Of a stretch of 64,000 bases of DNA, positions 53,772 through 62,368 are shown piece by piece (positions within the stretch are counted from its first letter, which is position 1; the number at the start of each line of letters is the position of its first letter). The translations under genes were made by a program, and so were the position numbers. Below the pieces are notes generated by a model that was not told the origin of the DNA, made no database searches, and saw only the letters and a list, made by a program, of their open reading frames with translations. This stretch comes from Mycolicibacterium moriokaense (GTDB taxonomy: Bacteria; Actinomycetota; Actinomycetes; Mycobacteriales; Mycobacteriaceae). The DNA is taken from assembly GCF_003201655.1 (NCBI RefSeq), contig NZ_QJJU01000003.1, forward strand, positions 248,001 to 312,000. The letters run 5' to 3'.

Positions 53772-54275
53772 ATGGGTATTCGAATGTGGCGCGCGATCAG
53801 GTCGTTAGTACTAGGCACCTTGGCCGCCGCTCTCGCGTTTGCGCTGGTGAGTCCGCCTTCGGCGGTCGCCGACGACCGGCTGCAATTCACAGGCACGACA
53901 CTGTCCGGGGCGCCCTTCAACGGTTCGAGTCTCGTCGGCAAGCCCGCGGTGCTGTGGTTCTGGACGCCGTGGTGCCCGTTCTGCAACGCCGAGGCACCCA
54001 GCGTCAGCCAGGTGGCGGCGGCCAACCCGAAGGTGACCTTCGTCGGTGTCGCGGCTCGGTCCGACGTCGGGGCCATGCAGGGGTTCGTGTCGAAGTACAA
54101 CCTCAACTTCACCAACCTCAACGATGCCGACGGGTCGATCTGGGCCCGCTATAACGTGCCCTGGCAGCCGGCCTATGTGTTCTACCGCGCCGACGGGTCG
54201 TCGACGTTCGTGAACAACCCGACGTCGGCGATGCCCATGCAGGAGCTGTCCGACCGGGTCGCGGCGCTGTCGTAG
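53772..54275 (+). CDS. mpt53: Secreted thiol:disulfide oxidoreductase MPT53 (DsbE-like)
   Basis: 167 residues from the ATG after AGGAG. Signal peptide to about SAVADD, then a thioredoxin fold with active-site WFWTPWCPFCNAEAPS near 68-83 and cis-Pro loop in PWQPAYVFYRADG. Near-identical to Rv2878c as I remember it. MPT53 oxidises exported proteins; its partner is the CcdA-like protein encoded 13 bp downstream. Confidence 0.95.
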   Translation: MGIRMWRAIRSLVLGTLAAALAFALVSPPSAVADDRLQFTGTTLSGAPFNGSSLVGKPAVLWFWTPWCPFCNAEAPSVSQVAAANPKVTFVGVAARSDVGAMQGFVSKYNLNFTNLNDADGSIWARYNVPWQPAYVFYRADGSSTFVNNPTSAMPMQELSDRVAALS

Positions 54276-54288
54276 GTCGCCGCTCACT

Positions 54289-55176
54289 GTGGACCAAGAC
54301 CTGGTGGGCTTGGCCTTCGCCGCTGGACTAGTGGCGGCACTGAACCCATGCGGCTTCGCCATGCTGCCCGCATATCTGGCCCTGGTGGTGCGGGGCGAGG
54401 ACGTGAGCCGACGCGCGGCTGTCGGCCGCGCGCTGACGGCCACCGTCGCGATGGCGGCAGGCTTCCTCACGGTGTTCGGCGGATTCGGCCTCCTCACCCT
54501 GTCTGCGGCATCGACGGTGCAGCGTTACCTGCCCTATGTCACCGTCGTGATCGGCATTGTCCTTGTTGCCCTTGGCATTTGGCTGCTCGCTGGGCGCGAG
54601 ATCACGGTGCGCGCTGCGGCAAGGGGTGCACGGTGGGCACCAACGGCGCGGCTGAGCTCGATGTTCACCTACGGGATTGGCTACGCGATTGCGTCGTTGT
54701 CATGCACCGTCGGGCCGTTCCTCGCGGTCACCGCCGCCGGCCTTCGCGGCGGCTCGGTGCTGCGCGGCGTTTCGGTCTACGTCGCGTATGCGGCCGGTTT
54801 CACGCTCGTCGTCGGCGTGCTCGCGGTGGCCGCCGCGCTGGCCAGTTCGGCTGCAGTCGAACGGATGCGCCGAATTGTGCCGTATGTCAACCGGATTAGC
54901 GGCGCGCTGCTCGTGGTCGTCGGCGTCTATGTCGGCTACTACGGCCTGTACGAGGTCCGGCTTTTCACGGGCAACGGCAATCCGGTGGACCCGGTGATCA
55001 CGGCCGCTGGCCGCGTGCAGGGCGTGGTCGCGGGCTGGGTCCATCAGCACGGCGCGTGGCCGTGGCTGGTGGCCCTGGCGGTGCTAGCCGTCGCCGCGCT
55101 CGGCGCGGCATGGCGCGCTAATGCGACCGCGAGATATCGCCGTGCAGATCGGGCCACGGCGGACGACGAACCATAG
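54289..55176 (+). CDS. CcdA/DsbD-type transmembrane thiol transporter (Rv2877c-like)
   Basis: 295 residues with six to eight TM helices. The reactive cysteines lie in ALNPCGFAMLPAYLALV near 18-30 and ASLSCTVGPFLAVTAA near 137-152, as in CcdA. It moves reducing equivalents from the cytoplasm to an outer thiol protein, here most likely MPT53. GTG start, 13 bp after mpt53. The 3' end overlaps the next gene tail to tail by 59 bp. Confidence 0.92.
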   Translation: MDQDLVGLAFAAGLVAALNPCGFAMLPAYLALVVRGEDVSRRAAVGRALTATVAMAAGFLTVFGGFGLLTLSAASTVQRYLPYVTVVIGIVLVALGIWLLAGREITVRAAARGARWAPTARLSSMFTYGIGYAIASLSCTVGPFLAVTAAGLRGGSVLRGVSVYVAYAAGFTLVVGVLAVAAALASSAAVERMRRIVPYVNRISGALLVVVGVYVGYYGLYEVRLFTGNGNPVDPVITAAGRVQGVVAGWVHQHGAWPWLVALAVLAVAALGAAWRANATARYRRADRATADDEP

Positions 55177-55429
55177 CCACGCCTGCGAGCGTTGCCGACA
55201 CCAGCCCGACCAGAATTCCCATCATCGCGATGCGGCCTGCGTCGACCGCAGGAACATATGACGCCTTGCCGTCCTTTACCACGAAGATCCCGAGCGGTTT
55301 GGCGCCCGGCTTGGCCACGGGGATGACCGTGGAGCCGTCGGCGGTTTCGTACGCCTGGCCGAACATGCGTGACGCGTCGGGATCCGCCGGCAGTGCGTCG
55401 ATGACTTCTCGAGCCTCGCGAAGATTCAT
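55118..55429 (-). CDS. Small membrane protein, Rv2876-like
   Basis: 103 residues from the ATG of MNLREAREVIDALP after AGGAC; M. tuberculosis Rv2876 is 104 residues as I recall. A short N-terminal domain (TADGSTVIPVAKPGAKPLGIFVVKDGKASYVP, reminiscent of GerW-like beta strands) is followed by one TM (about 68-88) and a basic tail. It lies convergent with the CcdA-like gene, as in M. tuberculosis. Function unknown. Confidence 0.82.
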   Translation of the reverse strand: MNLREAREVIDALPADPDASRMFGQAYETADGSTVIPVAKPGAKPLGIFVVKDGKASYVPAVDAGRIAMMGILVGLVSATLAGVAMVRRPPWPDLHGDISRSH

Positions 55430-55528
55430 GCTGTCCTGCTTACCCCGCCGGGCGATGTGCGGTGATTTCTGCCCCGAAATGCAGTCAATCAGGTGAGAGT
55501 TCGTTCGAACAGACGAAGGAGGCCCGCA

Positions 55529-55816
55529 GTGGTGATTGTCGCCGGACATATCGTGGTCGCCCCTGAGGACCGCGACGATTACCTGTCGGGATGCGTCGAG
55601 GTGGTGCGCCAGGCCCGCCTGGCCCCCGGCTGCCTCGATTTCTCGCTGTCGGCGGACCTGCTCGAGCCGGGCCGCGTCAACATCTTCGAACGGTGGGAAT
55701 CGCAGGCCGCGGTGGAGGCATTCCGCGGCAGCGGTCCGAGCGACGAGCAGGGTGGCGCGATCCAGGCCGCCTCGGTCGCCGAGTACGACGTCGTCGACGA
55801 GAGGAGCCTCACTTGA
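55529..55816 (+). CDS. Antibiotic-biosynthesis-monooxygenase (ABM) domain protein
   Basis: 95 residues; GAAGGAGG lies just upstream, so GTG 55529 or the adjacent GTG 55532 is the start. VIVAGHIVVAPEDRDDYLSG at the beginning, ARLAPGCLDFSLSADLLEPGRVNIFERWES in the middle: a dimeric ferredoxin-like ABM fold. Such proteins act as quinone or heme monooxygenases or simply as binding proteins. Confidence 0.87.
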   Translation: MVIVAGHIVVAPEDRDDYLSGCVEVVRQARLAPGCLDFSLSADLLEPGRVNIFERWESQAAVEAFRGSGPSDEQGGAIQAASVAEYDVVDERSLT

Positions 55817-55823
55817 GCGCCGG

Positions 55824-56387
55824 TCACTGGCAATAGGAGTGCGTTGAGAACGAAAGCGCCTGCTGATACAGCGGATCCAGCATGCGCGACTGGGCGATCG
55901 CGGTCCTGGCGTCGTCGAGGGTGCCGGTGCAGTCGGGGGAGTGCAGAACCGGCCAATGCATCGCGACCTGCTCGACCATCTCGGCGTTCAGGCGGTCGAT
56001 GATCGCGCGGGATGCCGACAGGTCAGGCGCGACGCTCGGGGCTGATCCCGGATCGAGTTTCCATTGCGCGAACCGGGTGTATTCGATCGCTTCGGTGGCG
56101 TCGATCTGATCGGTGAAGATCCGCCTGACGTACTCGGCGTCAACGCCCTTGCCCGTCGCAGCGGTGCTCACCGCTGCCAGCACCTGCTCGACACGCTGCG
56201 GATCCTCGATCGACCCACCGGTCCTCCACTTGCTCGCCGCGACAGGGTCTGCGGTCTGCAGCCGTTGCGTTGCCGCGTCGACCAGTTCCAGGAGCGGGTT
56301 GGTGTCGTCGGCACGGGCGGGCGCTTGCACCGACGCGAGTGCAATCAGGACGCCGCACAGCGCGGCCGCGCCGCGCGTTCCCGTCAG
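55824..56387 (-). CDS. Secreted chorismate mutase (AroQ gamma class, Rv1885c-like)
   Basis: 187 residues if the non-standard CTG at 56387 is the start. The preceding in-frame stop leaves no ATG, GTG or TTG before residue 20, yet those residues (RGAAALCGVLIALASVQAPARA) form an obvious signal peptide. The mature enzyme follows Rv1885c: ADPVAASKWRT, IEDPQRVEQVL, DQIDATEAIEYTRFAQWKL, DLSASRAIIDRLN and a disulfide pair (DCTG, SYCQ). It converts chorismate to prephenate outside the cytoplasm. The CTG overlaps the stop of a 55-residue gene (CTGA). Confidence 0.88.
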   Translation of the reverse strand: MTGTRGAAALCGVLIALASVQAPARADDTNPLLELVDAATQRLQTADPVAASKWRTGGSIEDPQRVEQVLAAVSTAATGKGVDAEYVRRIFTDQIDATEAIEYTRFAQWKLDPGSAPSVAPDLSASRAIIDRLNAEMVEQVAMHWPVLHSPDCTGTLDDARTAIAQSRMLDPLYQQALSFSTHSYCQ

Positions 56388-56551
56388 CGGTCGAACTCCG
56401 AGTCGTCGTCGGGGACGGCGATCGCCTGCTCAATCAGGTCCGCCTCGCTGGCTTCCCAATCGCGGACACCCGTGATGCGCGCCGCGTCCCGCCAGGTGTC
56501 CTCGGCCTCGGCGGCATCGTCGCCGAACGCAGTGGACTCAGGGTTGGTCAT
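56384..56551 (-). CDS. Small acidic protein (55 aa) upstream of chorismate mutase
   Basis: Begins MTNPESTAFGDDAAEAEDTW and ends AIAVPDDDSEFDR. Rich in Asp and Glu, no TM or signal. An AGAGGA sequence lies 12 bases before the ATG, rather far. Its stop overlaps the likely CTG start of the chorismate mutase gene, so translation of the two may be coupled. I do not recognise a family. Confidence 0.65.
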   Translation of the reverse strand: MTNPESTAFGDDAAEAEDTWRDAARITGVRDWEASEADLIEQAIAVPDDDSEFDR

Positions 56552-56593
56552 GACGTCAATTGTCCTCTCATCGCGCCGAGAGTCGAGGTGTAA

Positions 56594-57622
<1,029 letters not shown>

Positions 57623-57624
57623 CG

Positions 57625-57982
57625 CTAGAGGTCGCGTGACCAATACTCGCCGACGAGATCGTGCCCCAAGCGGTGGCGCGGCTTGCGACGGTTCTTTGCT
57701 CGGCATTCCGCGTATCTGGCCCAAAGCGGCTACGAGCCGAGTTCGCTGATCGTCGTCCAGCGGCGCAAGAAGCGTGCCGATTGCGCCCGTCTGCCTGCGG
57801 TCGAGTTCGCGTCGACGCTCGGACACCGCAAAGTCTTCGCGATGGGCCAGCTCGAACAGCACCCTGGCCTCGGTAAGGCCGAACTTCGATCCGGCGAGAT
57901 CGGGCAGCTGCAGGCCCAGCACGCGGGTGCAAAAGCGGTTGAATCCCCGCACGTCGTCGACCACGCTCGACGCAGTTGACAT
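57625..57982 (-). pseudogene. Decayed MarR-GNAT bifunctional regulator gene
   Basis: The 5' end encodes a typical MarR-GNAT start (MSTASSVVDDVRGFNRFCTR, FGLTEARVLFELAHRE). It then jumps to RRELDRRQTGAIGTLLAPLD, skipping most of the winged helix. After about 40 more codons the frame drifts. In another frame the typical GNAT end (LGHDLVGEYWSRDL, stop at 57625) is visible. So about two thirds of the gene, including the DNA-binding wing and nearly all of the acetyltransferase, is deleted. No stable product is expected. Confidence 0.77.
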
Positions 57983-58041
57983 CGTCAAATACTTGGCTGA
58001 CGCTGCCAATAATTACGTAACACAGGTCGCTGAGAACTGTT

Positions 58042-58101
58042 CACACAAAGTGTGCGTAAACTCCCCTGACGACGGGGGAGGCTCTCCAAAAGCGCAGAGC
58101 C
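58042..58101 (+). promoter_or_regulatory. Three small hairpins in the leader of the mycolate methyltransferase gene
   Basis: CACACAAAGTGTG (58042-58054), CTCCCC/GGGGAG (58061-58066 with 58075-58080) and GGCTCT/AGAGCC (58080-58085 with 58096-58101) lie in series, 41-100 bp before the TTG start. The first could be a protein-binding palindrome; the latter two would fold in RNA. They match no riboswitch class that I know. Confidence 0.4.
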
Positions 58102-58141
58102 TTCGGATCTAGACCCAACCCAACCGCCAGAGGCCGCAACC

Positions 58142-59026
58142 TTGCCAGACGCGAGACACGACACCAAGCACTTGAAGCCGCACTTCGAGAAGGTGCAGTC
58201 GCATTACGACCTGTCCGACGATTTCTACCGACTGTTCTTGGACCCGACCCAGACGTACAGCTGCGCGTACTTCGAGCCCGACGACATCACGCTGGAACAG
58301 GCGCAGGTCGCCAAGATCGATCTGTCGCTGGGCAAACTGGACCTCAAGCCAGGCATGACGCTGCTCGATGTCGGTTGCGGCTGGGGCGCGACGATGATGC
58401 GGGCAATCGAGAAATACGACGTCAACGTCGTCGGGCTGACGCTGAGCAAAAACCAGCATGATTTCGTCGAGCAGCGGTTTGCCGAATCTGACAGCCCGCG
58501 CACAAAACGGGTGCTGCTGGAGGGCTGGGAGCAGTTCCACGAGCCGGTCGATCGGATCGTGTCGATCGGCGCGTTCGAGCACTTCGGCTCCGACCGCTAC
58601 GACGACTTCTTCAAGAAGACCTATCAGGCGCTTCCCGCCGACGGCAGAATGCTGCTGCACACGATTTGCAAGCCGAGTGACGAGGAATTCGTCGGGCGTG
58701 GGCTGAAGCTGACGATGAGCCTTGTCCGCTACATCAAATTCATCATGGACGAGATCTTCCCCGGTGGCATGCTGCCGAAGGTGGCGGTGGTCGAGGAGCA
58801 TGCGACGAAGGTCGGCTTCGAGGTCACCCGGGTCCAGTCCCTTCGGCTGCACTACGCGAAGACGTTGGACATCTGGGCCACGGCGCTCGAGGCCCGCAAG
58901 GATGAGGCGATCGCGATCCAGTCCGACGAGGTCTACGAGCGCTACATGAAGTACCTCACCGGCTGCGCCGACCTGTTCCGCGAGGGCTACACCGACGTCT
59001 GCCAGTTCACGCTCACCAAGAACTAG
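58142..59026 (+). CDS. S-adenosylmethionine-dependent mycolic acid methyltransferase (CmaA/MmaA family)
   Basis: 294 residues from a TTG start (no ATG or GTG is suitably placed). It modifies double bonds of meromycolate chains by cyclopropanation or methylation. Motifs: QSHYDLSDDFYRLFLDPTQTYSCAYF, SAM-binding LLDVGCGWGATMMRAI near 74-89, GLTLSKNQHDFVEQR and the active-site EHFGSDRYDDFFKK near 145-158. Whether it is CmaA1, CmaA2, MmaA2 or MmaA4 type is not decided. The stop overlaps the next gene tail to tail. Confidence 0.94.
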   Translation: MPDARHDTKHLKPHFEKVQSHYDLSDDFYRLFLDPTQTYSCAYFEPDDITLEQAQVAKIDLSLGKLDLKPGMTLLDVGCGWGATMMRAIEKYDVNVVGLTLSKNQHDFVEQRFAESDSPRTKRVLLEGWEQFHEPVDRIVSIGAFEHFGSDRYDDFFKKTYQALPADGRMLLHTICKPSDEEFVGRGLKLTMSLVRYIKFIMDEIFPGGMLPKVAVVEEHATKVGFEVTRVQSLRLHYAKTLDIWATALEARKDEAIAIQSDEVYERYMKYLTGCADLFREGYTDVCQFTLTKN

Positions 59027-59862
59027 GTGGTCGCACCCACTGTCGCGATCGCATCGATCACCGCGCCCGGGTTGTCAAGCGAGACAAACGTTCTCGCGCC
59101 AGGCACCTCGATCAGCGACCCGTTGGGGAACAGCGCCGCAAGGCGCCTGCCCAGCGCGGGGGTGAAGGCGCGGTCACGCTGACCCCAGACGATCGTCACG
59201 GGCTTGGTGAACCGGCCCAGCCGTGTCGACACCTCGGTCAGATCGGTCTTGGCGACGTTGCGAAGCAGTGTGGCAAGGTCTCTGCGGATGCGGACGTCGG
59301 TGCGGGCCGGCTCCAGCCAGGAGGCGGTGAGCTGAGCGTCCGGGTGGACCAACAGGCCGAAACCGAGCGGCGAGTGCCGAAGGGCCTTGAGCCGCATCTG
59401 CTCGAACAGAAGCTTGATGGACATCGGCCCGCGAAGCAGTGCGAAGACGAGGGTGAACGGAAACGGCGGGAACTTGTCGAACGCATCGCAGTTGGTCAGC
59501 ACGACGCGGCCGATGTGCTCCGGGTATGCGTCGATGACCAGCTGGCTTAGGCCACCACCGGTGTCACTGCCGACCAGCGTCACATCTGAGAGCCCGAGCG
59601 CAACGATGAAGTCGCGGATCATTGTGGCCACGCCAGCCGGTGAGAGGGCGCCGGCATCGTTGGCGGGAATGGTGTGCGAGCCAAGGGGCCAGTTCGGCAG
59701 GTAACAGCGGAAACCCTGCCCCGCCAAGCTCTCCGCCACGCGGTCCCACAGCCGGCTGTCGACCAGGATGCCGTGCACGAACAGCACCGGCGGATGGCGG
59801 GAGTCCTCGGGACCCAACACGCGGTAGTCGATCGTTGCCTGGTCCAACGCCAGCTGCGGCAT
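59023..59862 (-). CDS. Alpha/beta hydrolase with Asp nucleophile
   Basis: 279 residues from the ATG of MPQLALDQATID, with GGAAGGA upstream. Oxyanion segment LFVHGILVDSRLWD, nucleophile elbow VGSDTGGGLS with Asp in place of Ser, as in epoxide hydrolases and haloalkane dehalogenases. Acid position in VWGQRDRAF. Where the catalytic His is expected the sequence reads PGARTFVSLDNPG, with Thr. Activity is thus doubtful or differs from the family. A TetR gene is divergent. Confidence 0.87.
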   Translation of the reverse strand: MPQLALDQATIDYRVLGPEDSRHPPVLFVHGILVDSRLWDRVAESLAGQGFRCYLPNWPLGSHTIPANDAGALSPAGVATMIRDFIVALGLSDVTLVGSDTGGGLSQLVIDAYPEHIGRVVLTNCDAFDKFPPFPFTLVFALLRGPMSIKLLFEQMRLKALRHSPLGFGLLVHPDAQLTASWLEPARTDVRIRRDLATLLRNVAKTDLTEVSTRLGRFTKPVTIVWGQRDRAFTPALGRRLAALFPNGSLIEVPGARTFVSLDNPGAVIDAIATVGATT

Positions 59863-59883
59863 ATTCGCTATCCTTCCGATGAG

Positions 59884-59930
59884 ACTTACAAACACCTGGT
59901 ATGAAAGTTACGTGCAGCCTGTATGAAAGT
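59884..59930. promoter_or_regulatory. Operator candidate: repeated GTATGAAAGT element
   Basis: The 10-mer GTATGAAAGT occurs at 59899-59908 and again at 59921-59930. A near-inverted copy (ACTTACAAAC, 8 of 10 matching) is at 59884-59893, so the left two form an inverted repeat with a 5-bp centre. All lie between the divergent hydrolase and TetR starts, consistent with a multi-site TetR operator. The last copy overlaps the first possible ATG of the TetR gene. Confidence 0.55.
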
Positions 59931-60555
59931 CAATGAGGATATGGTAGCCGAGTCTTCGACACGGCGCACACAGGCCGAGCGCACCGCTGCGACGCGGGCG
60001 CTGCTGATTGGCGCTGCGCGAAAGTTGTTCGCCGACAAGGGGTTTGCCGAAGTGTCTACCCAGGCAATCGTCGCTGCGGCCGGCGTGACACGGGGAGCGC
60101 TGTATCACCAGTTCGAGGACAAGGCGGCGCTGTTCGCGGCGGTATATGAGGAGGTCGAGCGCGATCTGGTCGCCGATATAGCGCGGCAGATCATGGTCGA
60201 TCAACCCGCTGACCCGTTGGAAGCGATGCGCATGGGGGCGCGCCTCTTCCTCGATCGCTGTTCGGCGCCCGACGTCCAGCGGATCGTCCTCATCGACGCG
60301 CCTGCAGTGCTGGGCTGGGATCGGTGGCGCGCCGTTGGGGTGAAGTACGGGCTCGGAGTGATCGAGGGCATGCTCGCGCACGCGATCGCCGAGGGCGCCA
60401 TACCCGAGCAGCCGCTGCGGCCGACCGCACACGTGCTGCTCGGGGCTCTCGACGAGGCGGCGCTGTACGTCTCCCGTGCGACGAATCGCGATCAGGCACG
60501 CAAGGAGATGGACGCGGTGTGCGACAGGTTGGTCAGCGGGATCGCGGGGCGGTAG
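59923..60555 (+). CDS. TetR/AcrR-family regulator
   Basis: 210 residues from ATG 59923, or 204 from ATG 59941 (MVAESSTRRTQAERTAATRA), which I slightly prefer because the first ATG is within an operator-like repeat. HTH at about 45-75 (VSTQAIVAAAGVTRGALYHQFEDKAALFAAV). Divergent from the Asp-nucleophile hydrolase, its likely target. The 3' end overlaps the QueA-like gene by 23 bp tail to tail. Confidence 0.92.
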   Translation: MKVNEDMVAESSTRRTQAERTAATRALLIGAARKLFADKGFAEVSTQAIVAAAGVTRGALYHQFEDKAALFAAVYEEVERDLVADIARQIMVDQPADPLEAMRMGARLFLDRCSAPDVQRIVLIDAPAVLGWDRWRAVGVKYGLGVIEGMLAHAIAEGAIPEQPLRPTAHVLLGALDEAALYVSRATNRDQARKEMDAVCDRLVSGIAGR

Positions 60556-61597
60556 GAAGCAGGAGCGCGCTGTCCCCGAACTCGTGCCAGAGGTATCCGT
60601 GAGCGATCGCGTCCCGGTATGCCGCGGCCACCAGCCCCGGCCCTGCGACGGCCTCGAGCAGCAGCAGATGCGAGGCGCCCGCGTCGTGCCAACCGGTGAT
60701 CAGGCCGTCGACGACGCGCGGCGGGCGGTCCGGCCCGAGCACCAGATCGGTCCAGCCGGCCATCGGGTGCACGGTCGCATCGGTGCCGGCGGCGGACTCA
60801 AGCGCCCTCGTTGCGGTGGTGCCGACGGCGATCACCCGCGCGCCCGACGCACGGGTCAGATTGACCAGTCTTGCTGTCGCGGCAGGCACCTCGAACGGCT
60901 CGGCGGCCGGCGGTTCGCCCTGCTCCGCCGATGACACCCCGGCGTGCAGTGTGATCGGTGCGATCGCAATTCCCGCCGAGACCAACGACGTCACCAGTTG
61001 GGCGCTGAACGGTCTTGCCGCACTGGCCATCTCGGCGCTGCCGGGCCGCGTGGCGAATACCGTCTGATAGCTGCTCAGCGGCCACGGTTGCGGGACGTAG
61101 CCATATCGGATGGGACGTCCGTGCCTGGCAAGGTAGGACGTGACGTCGCCTTCGATCGCCAACCGTGATGTCCACAGCCTGCTGCCCGCCACGCCTGGTC
61201 GGGGGTGGGAGGCGATGACCACGAGCGCGGCGCCGTCAGGCAGCCCGATGCGCTCACCGGGCTCGATGTCCGGCAAGTGGGCGGTGGCATTGGTCGCGGG
61301 CCGCAGTTCGACGACCCACACGTGGTCGTCGAGCGCGGCTGAGAAATGCACGGCAATGGGTGCGCCGTCGCGGAAGCCGTCGACCGCGGCCGCGAGCGTG
61401 GCCGAGTTGTTCACGACGAGCAGATCGCCGGGTGCGAGATGGCTGCCCAGATCGGCGAACCGGGTGTGCACGACACCGCCGGACGTCGCGACCATCAGCT
61501 TGACGCCGTCGCGCGCAACGCCATGCGCCTCTGGCGGCTCGACGGCGTCCGATGTGGGCGGGCGCTCGAACTGCGTCTGCGGTACGGCGATGGTCAT
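60533..61597 (-). CDS. QueA-like protein (S-adenosylmethionine:tRNA ribosyltransferase-isomerase family)
   Basis: 354 residues. QueA landmarks: GDLLVVNNSATLAAAV near 57-72, GERIGLPDGAALVVI, YLARHGRPIRYGYVPQPWPLSSYQTVFATRPGSAEMASAARPFS near 155-198, LHAGVSS and VGTTATRALES near 257-267. True QueA makes epoxyqueuosine in tRNA. I see no other queuosine gene here, and mycobacteria are not known to me to make queuosine, so another substrate is possible. It overlaps the SDR gene by 4 bp (ATGA) and is the second gene of a SoxR-type operon. Confidence 0.87.
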   Translation of the reverse strand: MTIAVPQTQFERPPTSDAVEPPEAHGVARDGVKLMVATSGGVVHTRFADLGSHLAPGDLLVVNNSATLAAAVDGFRDGAPIAVHFSAALDDHVWVVELRPATNATAHLPDIEPGERIGLPDGAALVVIASHPRPGVAGSRLWTSRLAIEGDVTSYLARHGRPIRYGYVPQPWPLSSYQTVFATRPGSAEMASAARPFSAQLVTSLVSAGIAIAPITLHAGVSSAEQGEPPAAEPFEVPAATARLVNLTRASGARVIAVGTTATRALESAAGTDATVHPMAGWTDLVLGPDRPPRVVDGLITGWHDAGASHLLLLEAVAGPGLVAAAYRDAIAHGYLWHEFGDSALLLPTAPRSR

Positions 61598-62313
61598 GCG
61601 TCCGCTCCCACTGCCAGCAGATCCCGCGCGCGGTAGCGGCCGGACGCGGGCTTGGTGTCGAGCAGTCGCAGCAGCGCGGGCACGACGGACGCCGGTTCGG
61701 CGCGGTCGGAGATGTCCTCGCCGGGGAACGCGGCCTGGTGCATCTCGGTGCGCATGTCGCCCGGGTCGAACGCGTACACGCCGATGCCGGGATTCTCGGC
61801 GGCGAGGATCGCCGAAAGGTGGTCGAGCGCCGCCTTCGACGACCCGTAGCCGCCCCAGCCCTCATACGGTTCGACGGCTGCATCCGACGTGACGTTGACG
61901 ATGACGCCGAGGTTCTCGGTCAGCGCGGGTAGCGCCGCCTGGATGAGCGCCAGGGGAGCGAAGACGTTCGTGGCGTACACGGCGTGCAGGTCAGCGGCCA
62001 GGTAGTCGGCGAGCCGCGGTTGTGGGCTGGGCCCGAGTCGACTGGCGTTGTTCACCAACAGCCGCAGCGAGCCGGAGTTGGTCGCGGCGACGGCCAGCGC
62101 CGCCGTGTGTGCAGGATCGGTGACATCGCCGGGGATGGCGATCAGCCGTGCTGAGTCGAGCCGCGCGGCCGTCGCCTCGAGATCGCGTGGGCGCCTTGCG
62201 TCGGCAACGACGGTCCAACCCTGGTCCAGCAGGGCCGCGGTGGTTGCGCGGCCGAGGCCGCGGGAACCGCCGGTGACGATCGCGACGCGAGAAATGTGTT
62301 CGGAAGAAGTCAT
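61594..62313 (-). CDS. Short-chain dehydrogenase/reductase (SoxR-linked)
   Basis: 239 residues from ATG 62313. Cofactor motif TGGSRGLGRA, NNAS at about 90 and catalytic YGSSK near 155-160. A start further up (ATG 62322) would overlap the -10 element, so the downstream ATG, which falls at the expected transcription start, is favoured and implies a leaderless mRNA. First gene of the pair with the QueA-like gene; likely induced through SoxR by redox-active compounds. Confidence 0.88.
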   Translation of the reverse strand: MTSSEHISRVAIVTGGSRGLGRATTAALLDQGWTVVADARRPRDLEATAARLDSARLIAIPGDVTDPAHTAALAVAATNSGSLRLLVNNASRLGPSPQPRLADYLAADLHAVYATNVFAPLALIQAALPALTENLGVIVNVTSDAAVEPYEGWGGYGSSKAALDHLSAILAAENPGIGVYAFDPGDMRTEMHQAAFPGEDISDRAEPASVVPALLRLLDTKPASGRYRARDLLAVGADA

Positions 62314-62320
62314 ATAAGGC

Positions 62321-62351
62321 ATACTGGTAGTTAAAGTGAACTTTAAGTCAA
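62321..62351 (-). promoter_or_regulatory. MerR/SoxR-type promoter with 19-bp spacer and palindromic operator
   Basis: Read on the minus strand: -35 TTGACT (62351-62346), spacer of 19 bp, -10 CAGTAT (62326-62321). The spacer holds most of a perfect inverted repeat TTAAAGTGAACTTTAA (62331-62346). Overlong 19-bp spacers with an operator inside are the mark of promoters activated by MerR-family proteins such as SoxR, which is encoded divergently next to it. Confidence 0.78.
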
Positions 62352-62368
62352 GCGGTGTTGGAGTCGAC

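Noticed and set aside
58042..58101. Leader hairpins as a known riboswitch
   Set aside because: I could not match them to SAM, ydaO, cobalamin or M-box consensus elements; kept only as structured leader.
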